Of a stretch of DNA of 64,000 nt, positions 16,415-25,150 are shown piece after piece. This DNA is from JADMIH01 sp036399775 (GTDB taxonomy: Bacteria; Chloroflexota; Chloroflexia; QHBQ01; JADMIH01): assembly GCA_036399775.1 (NCBI GenBank), contig DASWMJ010000095.1, positions 1 through 64,000 on the forward strand. Direction: 5' to 3'. Made by a program: the position numbers and the translations under genes. Numbering within the stretch: position 1 is the first letter of the stretch; every line of letters begins with the position of its first letter. A model generated the notes under the pieces. The model was not told the origin of the DNA, did not search any database, and saw only the letters and a program-made list of their open reading frames with translations.

Positions 16415-17675
16415 TGTAGTGTGCAAGAACTCGTCCCTGCGCCATGAAAGAGCTATACAGCATGAGTATCAGCGCGGTAATAGTCATGGTTGATGCCGGC
16501 AAGCACATACCTTCGGCAAACGGGATATCGCGCTGCTGGCGTAGGTCCTCTCTTCTTTAACAGCGGGATCGGGATGCGCTGGCCGATACCCTGGTGCGGG
16601 CGTCTTTGATTGTAGTATCTCATGTACCCAGGCAGCACTCGCCGCAGGTGTCACTCGCTTATGATGAGCGCCTGATCCAGGCATTCTTCGCGAACAGTTC
16701 TCACCCAGCACTCGGCAATCGCGTTGGCCTTCGGTGATCGGTAAGGCGTGAGCACAGTCTAGATACCTTCAGCCTCGAACACTGTGTTGAAGGAAGAGGT
16801 GAACTTGGCATCCCGGTCATGGATCAGGAACCGTATTGGTGCCTCTCTGTTCTCCAACTTCTGCACGTCCCAAATATCCCGAATGTCCCAAGCGGTGTTG
16901 CGTGCCTGCTATGTAACCCATGTAGAGGTAGGGTGAGAAGTGCAGCCAGCAAGATGCACTCTGCGCGTGCCCAGCTCAATGAAGAATAGCACGTAGAGTG
17001 TCTGCAGACGTATGGTTTCCGACGTGAAGAGATCACACGCTGTTATCTGGCTTGCATAATGTCCCAAGAAAACGCGCCAGGTACTGCCCTGCTTTCTACT
17101 CTGAGGAGAAGGAGGAATATGTCGGCGTTTGAGGATGTTCCTGACGCTTGACCGGCTGACCGCATACCCAAGCTTGAGCAACTCTCCCTCGATCCTGCGA
17201 TAGCCCCATCGAGGGTCCTCCCTTGTCAGTTGTACGATTAGATCTCGTAGTTCAGGCACAACTTGTGGTCTTCCGACCCGCGGCAAGGTCCACTTCCGTC
17301 GTACCAAGTCTCGGTGCCAATGGAGTACAGTGTCAGGCTTGAACAGTGGAATAGCCTCGTCAAGCTTGTGGGTTGTGTCTTTGGTCAATGCTGCGAATCG
17401 AGCAGCGAGTACAGCAAGAAGGCCTTTCTTCCACACGGAGACACGATGAGATCTGCAATCGGGGAGTTTGCGCGGCAGGATGCGGATTTGGTGACGTAGC
17501 AGGATTATTTCAACATCCTTCTGACTGTCCGATAGACGACTGGTAGCGAAAAGGTCCAGGAGCAGCCTGAAAATGTGCAACAGCACGTAGATGTGGGTAG
17601 ACATAGGAAAAGCATGAGCCGTCTTCTATGACTGTACAAGGGGGCCAAGCGTTGGATGCTAACTTGCACACTACA
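16415..17675. mobile_element. Degenerate insertion sequence, rve-type transposase
   Basis: Perfect 13-bp terminal inverted repeats TGTAGTGTGCAAG bound the element (16415-16427 and reverse-complement 17663-17675), giving 1261 bp. The single transposase frame on the minus strand is interrupted by stops, so the element cannot move by itself. No clear target duplication is seen. The left flank (16382-16413) carries the ACGCAAAGG-type dispersed motif. Confidence 0.8.
16453..17604 (-). pseudogene. Transposase with three in-frame stops (integrase-core family)
   Basis: One continuous reading frame of 383 codons, with stops at 16909-16911 (TAG), 16759-16761 (TAG) and 16651-16653 (TGA) but no frameshift. 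The N-terminal part has a helix-turn-helix region (VVPELRDLIVQLTREDPRWG then YRRIEGELLKLGYAVS). The DDE core is recognisable: ITACDLFTSETI carries the first Asp, RFLIHDRDAKFTSSF the second, and AIAECWVRTVREECLD the Glu. The C-terminal MRYYNQRRPHQGIG motif is intact. The first stop stands at a Gln position and the third at an Arg position of related transposases, consistent with CAG-to-TAG and CGA-to-TGA changes. Related elements are grouped near IS3/IS481. Confidence 0.85.
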
Positions 17676-18053
17676 CGCAATTGTCGAAAAAGCCGTGAGA
17701 AAAGCAGCTGAACGCCTTTACGAACAGCCGCAGTACGATCTGATATTGCTTAGTTTTGCTAGGAACGCATCTGAATTTCGCCAAACGGAACTTGGCGTGC
17801 ACGCGTATGCGCAGAGCTGCGTAGGCAATAAGGAGCATACAGAGAAAATAAAGGTGCTGACAAGTATAACTGTTGAGTGGCATCCAGAGGGAGACCGGCA
17901 GGATACCAGAGCTAGAATCACGAGAATAACCGACTTTCAAAGTTGGGCAGCAACATATGGACCACAGGGCTGTTGCTAAGTCGCTGGATTTTCGATGTGG
18001 TTTGAATTTAGGAATAGGAAACTGTCCATCATGCTGAAGCCCCACTGGGGTAA
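17676..18053 (+). other. Possible gene remnant abutting the insertion sequence
   Basis: A plus-strand open frame runs to 17979 (segments FARNASEFRQTELGVHAYAQ and ITDFQSWAATYGPQ) with plausible protein composition, but its only start lies inside the insertion-sequence end. It may be the 3' part of a gene cut by the element. No relative was recognised and no ribosome site is present. The remaining bases hold nothing clear. Confidence 0.25.
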
Positions 18054-19265
18054 CTATATTCCGTCAGTTCTGACATTTCCCTGCGGCTCTTTCGCCTGTA
18101 ACTCATGGCGCACTTGGTCGAGGTGATTGGCGATCCGCTCGACATCGGGCGCATCCAGACCCTCGAACAACTCCAGTCCTTCTTCCCAGGCTTCTATGGC
18201 CTGCTCGAGCAGGCCCAATTTGTAGAAAGCCCGTGCCAGATTACTCAAGGCGAGGGCAGTGCCATATCGGTCTCCTATCTCCCGCTTTATCTGTAAGCTA
18301 GCTTGCACGCTCACAATAGCCTTCTCAGGCTGACCTCTTAAGCGTTGCACTATACCCAGGTTGTTCAGTGCCTGAGATTCGCCGAACCTATCACCGATGT
18401 TTTTATGCAGGTCTAGAGCCTGTTGTAATCGCGAACCGGCCTCTTCTAGTCGGTGCAGCTTGACAAGGCTTATGCCCATGCCCATCAGCGATAGCGCTTG
18501 TCCAACCTTATTTCGCAGTTCTTGGAAGACCTCAAATGCACCCTCATAATATTCAAGTGCTATGTCTGGCGCCTTGCCGGCGAAGTGGATGCCAGCCATA
18601 TTTCCCAGCACCAGCGCCTCGCCCTCTCGATCCTCCAATTGTCTATACAACTCAAGTGCGCGGCTTAGATATGTCTCCGCTTCCGTGAGATTCCCCACCT
18701 GCCGATAAGCGACACCTATATAGTTTAATGCTTCCACCTCTAGTTTCGGATCGCCTGCGAGTGCGGCATCTCGCGCTGCCAACTCGGTTACTTCGAGCCA
18801 ATCTGAGCGGTATGATGCCTGGTAGAGGAATATTGCGAGGTCTTGAGCGAGTTCCGCCACCTCTTTCCACCTACCCCGCTCGTGAGCAGACCACAGCGCA
18901 CGCAATATGTTAGGGCGCTCCTCGGCCAGAGTAGCCAGCGCTTCCATCTCTAATTGTCTTGCCTTCTTCTGTTGCCTCTCTCGTCCTTCGTTCGTTTCAT
19001 CTGACCAGTCATGGTTCATATCGATGGTCGAGTCGCTATCAAAAGTCCTCTGCGCCAGGACTCGCTGCGTACTCGGTTGTAGATGATCATTGAGTGCGTG
19101 AACGAGCCTCGAGTAAAAGGCCTCGTAACGTTGGGCAGCTTGCGCATAGACCTTCTGCTGCTCCGCCAATTGCCTGTTCAGCACCCTCCGTTGCATGATA
19201 GCATGCCGAAGCGACTTTGCGGCCCTGAACCGTGACTTGCGTAACATCACTAAGGATAATGGCAT
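18054..19265 (-). CDS. TPR protein, third gene of split STAND operon 1
   Basis: A 403-residue soluble protein. The N-terminal third is a basic helical region (KSRFRAAKSLRHAIMQRRVL) and an ERPNILRALWSAHERGRW segment that in one-piece STAND proteins follows the NB-ARC module. From about residue 185 it has roughly five TPR units of 40 residues such as GEALVLGNMAGIHFAGKAPD and GESQALNNLGIVQRLRGQPE. It lies 23 bases after the 617-residue TPR gene on the same strand. TPR arrays bind proteins or peptides, so it likely provides ligand sensing or oligomer contacts for the NB-ARC protein. The start is not backed by a strong ribosome site. Confidence 0.8.
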   Translation of the reverse strand: MPLSLVMLRKSRFRAAKSLRHAIMQRRVLNRQLAEQQKVYAQAAQRYEAFYSRLVHALNDHLQPSTQRVLAQRTFDSDSTIDMNHDWSDETNEGRERQQKKARQLEMEALATLAEERPNILRALWSAHERGRWKEVAELAQDLAIFLYQASYRSDWLEVTELAARDAALAGDPKLEVEALNYIGVAYRQVGNLTEAETYLSRALELYRQLEDREGEALVLGNMAGIHFAGKAPDIALEYYEGAFEVFQELRNKVGQALSLMGMGISLVKLHRLEEAGSRLQQALDLHKNIGDRFGESQALNNLGIVQRLRGQPEKAIVSVQASLQIKREIGDRYGTALALSNLARAFYKLGLLEQAIEAWEEGLELFEGLDAPDVERIANHLDQVRHELQAKEPQGNVRTDGI

Positions 19266-19288
19266 GGAAGATATAGATGTTGGCTCGA

Positions 19289-21142
19289 TTAGCTCTTAGC
19301 TTCTTGTTCTTTTACTTCTATCTCGCCCATCTCTGGCGAATCCAGTTCTGCCAGCCATGTCGCCACCTTATCTGCTTCTGGGACACCCAGTTCGTTGAGC
19401 ACCACCTCGGCTTCCTGCCAGAGATCCCTGACCTCCTCTATACTTTGTTCGCCCTCTCTCATTATGAGTAGCAAGCCCATGTTGACCAGAGTAATACCCT
19501 CACCATAGCGGTCCTTAAGCTCACGTCGAATTTTGAGGCTCTGGAGATAGAAACGCTGAGCTTCGTCAAATTCGCCAACCTTACCGGCAATGTTCCCCAG
19601 CCCAGCCAGGTTCACTGCCACGCCATGGAGTGCCCCCAATTGCTCATTCAGTCGTAAACTCTCTTTATAGCAGACACGCGCCTTTTCGACGTCTTCTTGC
19701 GCCATTGCTATCCCGCCCAGGTTCTGTAATGCGCTACTCAGGCCATGGAGGTCATTCAGGTCTCGCCAGGCAGTTAGAGCTTGCTCAAGTACAGCAGTGG
19801 CCTCAACGAGGCGATCTTGGCGGCGGTAAGCAGCGCCTAGATTGTTGAGCATCTGCGCCTCAGCCGGGCGATCCCCAACCGCACGCAGAGTCTCCACTAC
19901 CCACTCATAAAGAGAAACAGCTTGATCTAAATCCCCTTGCTGTATCAGCACCCCTGCCAGGTTCCCCAGCGTATGTGCTTCGCCACGAAGATCGCCGACT
20001 TGTTGACGCACCAATAGGTCCTGCTCATAACACTTCTTGGCTTCGCGCAGATGTCCTCGCTTGCGGTATATGCTACCAAGGTTGCTAAGGGTTGAGCCCT
20101 CATTGTACTGGTCCCCCAGCTTGCGCCAAAGCTCCAACGCCCTCCCGTAATAGCTGGCAGCCTGCTCCCACAGTCCCAAATCGTCACTGACCAGCCCCAG
20201 GTTGTTGAGGGTCATAGCTTCTCCCTGCCGATCACCCACCGCCTGGAATATGGTCAATATCTCTTCAAAGCGATGGAGCGCCTCTTCCCATTGCCCCCTG
20301 TCACGCGCAATATGGGCTAAGTTTCCCAGGGTGGAGGCCTCACCATGCTGATCACCCAGGCGCTTGCAAATTGCCAAATCCAGTTCATACAGTTCTATTG
20401 CCTTTTCGAAGTAGCCTTGCTCGGCGTAGGTGATGCCTAAATTGGTGAGCGCCTGCCCTTCACCCCGACTGTCTCCTCCTCTTCGGAATTGCTCTATCGC
20501 CCCTTCAAAGGCGTCTCGTGCTGCACCCCATTCTCCTTGCGATAAATACAGGCTGCCGAGGTTGTTCAGTGCCACTCCTATCCGTTCTGGATCGCGATAA
20601 CGACGAGCAGCCTCTAGGGCCAGTTCCTGCGCGAACAGCCAGTCGGCCCAGTAGGCTCGACGATTGAAAAAAGCTACCAGGCTTTGTGCTAGGTCCATTA
20701 CCAATTGCCATTGGCCTGTTTCGTACGATAACTGTAGCGCTTGCAGAATGTTTGCCCGCTCACCTTCTAATGTGGAGAGTGCCCACGCCTCCTCCTGGAT
20801 CAAGGCTTCTTTCGTAGTGGCGCTCTCTCTTCGCCTTTGTTCGAAGGAAATCTCGTGTTCTTGTCTTCCTCCTTGAGTCACATCATCTTCATCTAGTAAT
20901 TTAGACATTTCCTGATTGGCAGTGGCAAGTGCCAGGCAATTGTCGGCAGCGACGGCAAGTTCTGCATAGTAGGATGTAAAGTTTCGCACGGCCGATTCGT
21001 AGCACGCAGACTGGCGAGCTAGTGAGGTAAGTTCGGTTGGTTCGCGCAACCGCCAGAGCTTGCCAATACGCTGTAGCGGCGTGTTGCGTCTGAGCCGCTT
21101 GATCGTGACGGCCCGGCGATTCGGAATAGTGGATTTGCTCAT
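19289..21142 (-). CDS. TPR protein, second gene of split STAND operon 1
   Basis: A 617-residue soluble protein with an N-terminal helical part (LARQSACYESAVRNFTSYYA) and the spacer motif LEGERANILQALQLSYETGQ, which matches the ERPNILRAL region of the neighbouring 403-residue protein. About ten TPR units of 40 residues follow (185-590), such as GVALNNLGSLYLSQGEWGAA and GEGQALTNLGITYAEQGYFE, then an acidic tail. It follows the NB-ARC gene by 22 bases, so the two are probably one transcript. In many Chloroflexota this TPR domain is fused directly behind NB-ARC; here it is separate. Confidence 0.83.
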   Translation of the reverse strand: MSKSTIPNRRAVTIKRLRRNTPLQRIGKLWRLREPTELTSLARQSACYESAVRNFTSYYAELAVAADNCLALATANQEMSKLLDEDDVTQGGRQEHEISFEQRRRESATTKEALIQEEAWALSTLEGERANILQALQLSYETGQWQLVMDLAQSLVAFFNRRAYWADWLFAQELALEAARRYRDPERIGVALNNLGSLYLSQGEWGAARDAFEGAIEQFRRGGDSRGEGQALTNLGITYAEQGYFEKAIELYELDLAICKRLGDQHGEASTLGNLAHIARDRGQWEEALHRFEEILTIFQAVGDRQGEAMTLNNLGLVSDDLGLWEQAASYYGRALELWRKLGDQYNEGSTLSNLGSIYRKRGHLREAKKCYEQDLLVRQQVGDLRGEAHTLGNLAGVLIQQGDLDQAVSLYEWVVETLRAVGDRPAEAQMLNNLGAAYRRQDRLVEATAVLEQALTAWRDLNDLHGLSSALQNLGGIAMAQEDVEKARVCYKESLRLNEQLGALHGVAVNLAGLGNIAGKVGEFDEAQRFYLQSLKIRRELKDRYGEGITLVNMGLLLIMREGEQSIEEVRDLWQEAEVVLNELGVPEADKVATWLAELDSPEMGEIEVKEQEAKS

Positions 21143-21164
21143 AGCTATTACTTGAAGCCCTACG

Positions 21165-22775
21165 TCATGGTCCTCTGTGCCTGAATCTGCCTGCTGATGT
21201 CACTCTTATAATATCCGACATTATGAAGTGCTTGGTGAGTGGGTGCAGATAATACCGAGGATTCAAACCCGATGACCCTCCTACTTCAACAAAGGAGAGC
21301 TTCCAAAGCTCACTGAGGCCAGACAGTAGTATATCATCAGCCATGCCGCTGGTGACCTTGACTGCATCGTATGTACCTCCCAGATTTGGCTCAAACGGGG
21401 CCATTGAGGTGAGCAGTGCCTTGCCATGTTCTGAGAGCAACTTCCAAGATGGAAAGAATATCCCCTTGTAGAAACGCACATACTCATCCTCTTTGCTTGC
21501 AGCATCTTCATTGTCTGAGATGTGGATTTGTTTCAGTTGTTTCAAGACCTGCTCTAGAGGTAAGAACTCAAGCTGACCAATCACTAATTTCATAGCCAAA
21601 GGCGATCCGCCTGTCTCTTTGGCGATTTGCTGCAAGTCTCTCGCCCTTGCCTGCGAGCTTCGCTTGAGACCTTTCTCCTCTGCCTCTTGCTGCATGAATA
21701 AAATAGAACCGATTTCATCCAAACCGGCCAGATGGACAAAATAAAGGTCACCTTGAAAGCGGTGGCGGCTCGTCAAGATCGCTTTGCTAGGGTTAAGTAA
21801 AGAACTCAAGTGAAGCGCGATCTCGTTCTGTGACTCGCCCGCAGTTTCCAGGTTGTCCAGCACCACCAGCACGCGCCGAGATCGCAGCAAGACCTTTACT
21901 GCAGCCTCCTTCTCCTCTCCTTTGAGCTTTAACGCGTTAAATGCACGAAGCTGGCGACTTATGGCGTCCAAAGTAGTCTCGAACGTCAGGTTACGTATTC
22001 CTTTATTTTCATGAGCAAACTCATTAGCAGCGGCGCTTTCCCACACTATCGTTGTGAACAGATCTTCTCTGCGGCATCGGTCAGCAACCTCACGAGCCAG
22101 TGCCGTTTTGCCGATGCCACCGATGCCATCTACCGCCATGACCCATTTGCCTGCCGGGTCGCGCAACGCAGCCATAATTTGCCCTATATTCGCATCGCGA
22201 CCAATCAGCTCTCGGTAAGGCTTGGCTGGCAGAACTGGTAGTTGATCGGTGCGCCCTTGTAGATCAGTATCCGGGCTTTCGCCTTTCTCTGTGAGGCTTG
22301 AGTCGAGCACAGCGTTGGCAATACGCAACGCTAAATTGCTCAGTTCTGGTAAGGGTGGTTGCTTTTGGTTCGACTTCCTCTTTGCTAAATACGCCAGGAA
22401 TTCATCACTGACCGCGCTGAGTTCCGCCCAGTCTTTGATCCTACGGTAATTATAGCTGGCTGAATGTTTTCTTAACAATTTCCCCATTTGTTCGATGAAG
22501 AAACTCCGAAGAATTTCTTTCTCTGCTTCTGTGCGGCCCTCCTTCTCCACAAACAACTGCATGAGGCTTGCCAGGTAGCCTAGTGGTGGTGGACCGTGCG
22601 TACTACCGAGATCGCTATAGTCCGGGTGTTGGTATCTGGTGATCGTAGACCTATGCACACCGAAGTGTTCAGCGGCCCTCGCTGGTTTCCTAAAGACTCT
22701 CGTAAGCAGATTAGCTGCGTATTCTTGTGGGCTGTCCTCTTCGTGATATTCCGGCCAGTTGTTTCCGTTGACCAT
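21165..22775 (-). CDS. NB-ARC STAND ATPase with N-terminal HTH-like domain (operon 1)
   Basis: A 536-residue STAND-class ATPase. Residues about 15-130 form a domain with HTH-like sequence RAAEHFGVHRSTITRYQ followed by PPLGYLASLMQLFVEKEG and ASYNYRRIKDWAEL; the same domain opens the protein at 35581. NB-ARC motifs follow: GRDANI near 190, P-loop GIGGIGKTALAREVA near 216, Walker B VLVVLDNLE near 300, sensor LTSRHRF near 331 and GGSPLAMKL near 390. It ends in a helical/winged-helix region without TPRs, which are supplied by the next two genes. Likely a nucleotide-switch regulator; whether the N-terminus binds DNA is inference. GAGG precedes the ATG. Confidence 0.87.
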   Translation of the reverse strand: MVNGNNWPEYHEEDSPQEYAANLLTRVFRKPARAAEHFGVHRSTITRYQHPDYSDLGSTHGPPPLGYLASLMQLFVEKEGRTEAEKEILRSFFIEQMGKLLRKHSASYNYRRIKDWAELSAVSDEFLAYLAKRKSNQKQPPLPELSNLALRIANAVLDSSLTEKGESPDTDLQGRTDQLPVLPAKPYRELIGRDANIGQIMAALRDPAGKWVMAVDGIGGIGKTALAREVADRCRREDLFTTIVWESAAANEFAHENKGIRNLTFETTLDAISRQLRAFNALKLKGEEKEAAVKVLLRSRRVLVVLDNLETAGESQNEIALHLSSLLNPSKAILTSRHRFQGDLYFVHLAGLDEIGSILFMQQEAEEKGLKRSSQARARDLQQIAKETGGSPLAMKLVIGQLEFLPLEQVLKQLKQIHISDNEDAASKEDEYVRFYKGIFFPSWKLLSEHGKALLTSMAPFEPNLGGTYDAVKVTSGMADDILLSGLSELWKLSFVEVGGSSGLNPRYYLHPLTKHFIMSDIIRVTSAGRFRHRGP

Positions 22776-23097
22776 ATCGCTGCCTCTTCAATGATAAATG
22801 GCAATACAGCAAGTGACTTCGACCTGGCTCAATGTCGTGCTATCGACTTAAGTTTTCGATTGACCTAGACCTTCCCAACATTTTACACCCTATTATGAAT
22901 CTGCCTGACACTATCGCTGCAATCGTGGCACCTAAATAGCCCGGTGTTAGGATGAGTTGACGGCTGCAACAGAACCCGAAGCCACGGCTAACAAACGAGT
23001 ACTCATGTTCTCCTAGTTAGCTATGGATTCCCTAGAGTTAAAGCGGACAGGTAGAGCACAATTTCATTTTAGTCTCTTTCCCTGATAAACGCCAGCT

Positions 23098-23140
23098 TTG
23101 TCAATTATAATATCGAAGTTCGATAATTATAATTGACAAA
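23098..23140. promoter_or_regulatory. AT-rich dyad between divergent STAND and lysS operons
   Basis: TTTGTCAATTATAA (from 23098) is inverted at the right side ending 23140, with one extra base, forming a 21-bp dyad. It lies in the 580-base gap between divergent genes and is a candidate operator or bidirectional terminator. The rest of 22776-23356 shows no gene; it is markedly AT-rich. Confidence 0.45.
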
Positions 23141-23356
23141 ATTAGCCTTGTGCGATAATATAAGATACTGAATTTTCGATGTTGGTGCCCGCGCCAACTA
23201 GCTGCAGGTATCCCTGCTAATCCGTCTGGCGATCTAAGAATTGAGTAGACCCTGCCTAAGCATGAGCCATTAGGTGAAGTGCTCCTACCCCTAGGTGTTC
23301 TAACAGTTGATCTTCTCGCAAACTCTTTGATCCTCGTGTTTTTCAGGAGTTAGATA

Positions 23357-24973
23357 ATGACCGAGCAACAGACCAAGCAAGAGCGGGCGCATAAAGCAGC
23401 TATGATCCGCGAGATGAAGATCGACCCCTATCCATACAAGTTTGAGTTAACCCACAGCACGCTACAGATTAAGAATTCATATGACGCCCTGGCGGCGCAG
23501 AACGACACGGTATCTGTGGCTGGTCGAATTATGGCTAGACGCGATCATGGCCGAACTGCTTTCCTTACCCTTCAGGATTCTGCTGGAACTATACAAGTTT
23601 ATATAAGGTCAGATGATGTAGGTGCTGAGCAGTTCAAGCTATATAGCTTGTTTGATATTGGCGATATTATCGGCGTGCAAGGGGTTGTTTTCAGAACGAA
23701 AACAAATGAAGTCACGATACGCGCCTACCGGTTACAAATGCTATGCAAAGCGCTTCGCACCTTGCCTGATAAGTGGCACGGGTTGCGAGATGTCGAAACG
23801 CGCTACCGGCAACGATACCTGGATCTTATCATGAACCCTGATGTCAGGAAGGTTTTTCTTACGCGCACAAGGATAATCAATACCATCCGGCATATATTCA
23901 ACGCCATTGGAGGAATTGAAGTCGAGACGCCTACATTGCAACCGCTTTATGGCGGTGCATCGGCGCGCCCCTTTAAGACGCACCATAACGCATTAGACGC
24001 CAAGTTCTATATGCGCATCGCCGACGAGCTCTATCTCAAGCGCCTCATTGTTGGAGGCTTCGATTGTGTCTACGAGATCTGCAAGGACTTCCGCAACGAG
24101 GGTATGGACCGCAGCCATAACCCTGAGTTCACGATGGTTGAGATCTACTGGGCGTACAAAGACTACAACGACATGATGGACCTTACCGAAAGATTGTTCG
24201 TCACAATAGCGCATGAGCTTATCGGTGGCACCCTGATTACATACCAGGGGGAGACTATCGATCTCACGCCCCCCTGGCCGCGACGCCCTATGCTCGACTT
24301 AATCAAGGAGCACACTGGGATCAAGATAGGAACTCTCAGCGATGCTGAATTGCTGCAAGCAGTAGAGCGGGAAATTGAGCGGCAAGAGAAGGCTGCAAAA
24401 GACCACCAACCGCCGACCGGGGTTTCCCTCGACACGATAGCTGGCAATATAGAGGATCAAGCTCAAGACGAGGGCGAGGGAGATACACAAGGGGTAGATG
24501 GAGCAGAGGGCCTCAACCGGGGTAAGTTGATCGAGGAATTGTTCGGGTTGAGCGTGGAACCCAGGCTGGTTCAACCTACTTTTGTTATCGATTATCCAAA
24601 GGAAACCTCACCTTTGGCGAAGACGCATCGCACGAACCCTACTCTCACTGAGAGGTTCGAGCTTTATATCTGTCGCCGCGAGATGGCTAACGCATTCTCT
24701 GAGTTGAACGATCCTCTCGACCAACGCGAGAGGTTCGAGGCACAGATGCGCCAGAGACTGGCAGGCGACGAGGAGGCGCAGCTTCTGGACGAGGACTTCC
24801 TGCGCGCCCTCGAATACGGTATGCCTCCCACCGGCGGCCTGGGCATCGGTGTTGACAGGTTGGTAATGCTCTTCACCGACCAACCTTCTATCCAGGATGT
24901 GATCCTTTTCCCCCAGATGCGCCCTGAGCCTGGATTGTACGAAGCTGCTCATGAAGCTCTGGAAGAGCGGTAG
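23357..24973 (+). CDS. lysS: Class II lysyl-tRNA synthetase with acidic insertion
   Basis: Charges tRNA-Lys in the cytosol. A 538-residue protein with the OB-fold anticodon domain (about 50-145), motif 2 (FRNEGMDRSHNPEFTMVEIY) and motif 3 (GGLGIGVDRLVMLF). The start has AGGAGTT upstream. Compared with usual LysRS (about 490-505 aa) it has a roughly 35-residue acidic insert near 355-395 (IEDQAQDEGEGDTQG) before the GKLIEELFG helix. RIADELYLKRL has Asp where Pro is usual. It starts an accessory operon with amino-acid dehydrogenases, so it may be a second, specialised LysRS; whether another lysS exists is not visible here. Confidence 0.9.
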   Translation: MTEQQTKQERAHKAAMIREMKIDPYPYKFELTHSTLQIKNSYDALAAQNDTVSVAGRIMARRDHGRTAFLTLQDSAGTIQVYIRSDDVGAEQFKLYSLFDIGDIIGVQGVVFRTKTNEVTIRAYRLQMLCKALRTLPDKWHGLRDVETRYRQRYLDLIMNPDVRKVFLTRTRIINTIRHIFNAIGGIEVETPTLQPLYGGASARPFKTHHNALDAKFYMRIADELYLKRLIVGGFDCVYEICKDFRNEGMDRSHNPEFTMVEIYWAYKDYNDMMDLTERLFVTIAHELIGGTLITYQGETIDLTPPWPRRPMLDLIKEHTGIKIGTLSDAELLQAVEREIERQEKAAKDHQPPTGVSLDTIAGNIEDQAQDEGEGDTQGVDGAEGLNRGKLIEELFGLSVEPRLVQPTFVIDYPKETSPLAKTHRTNPTLTERFELYICRREMANAFSELNDPLDQRERFEAQMRQRLAGDEEAQLLDEDFLRALEYGMPPTGGLGIGVDRLVMLFTDQPSIQDVILFPQMRPEPGLYEAAHEALEER

Positions 24974-25150
24974 ATAAACCGCATGATATTGATAAGCAAT
25001 CTAATGCTGGCTGGGCCTTCTAAGCAAGAAGGCAGAGATGGCATCTATGCTCACCAACCGGCCCCGTCATTATTAGGAAAGTGAACATTCAAGGTAGAAA
25101 CTGAAAGTCTGGTCGCAGCTATTGGCGAATACAAAAGGAGGACAACCGCA

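Noticed and set aside
17671..18045. Minus-strand 124-codon frame beside the insertion sequence
   Set aside because: Starts at the element edge, Cys/Arg-rich and without a ribosome site; looks like chance.
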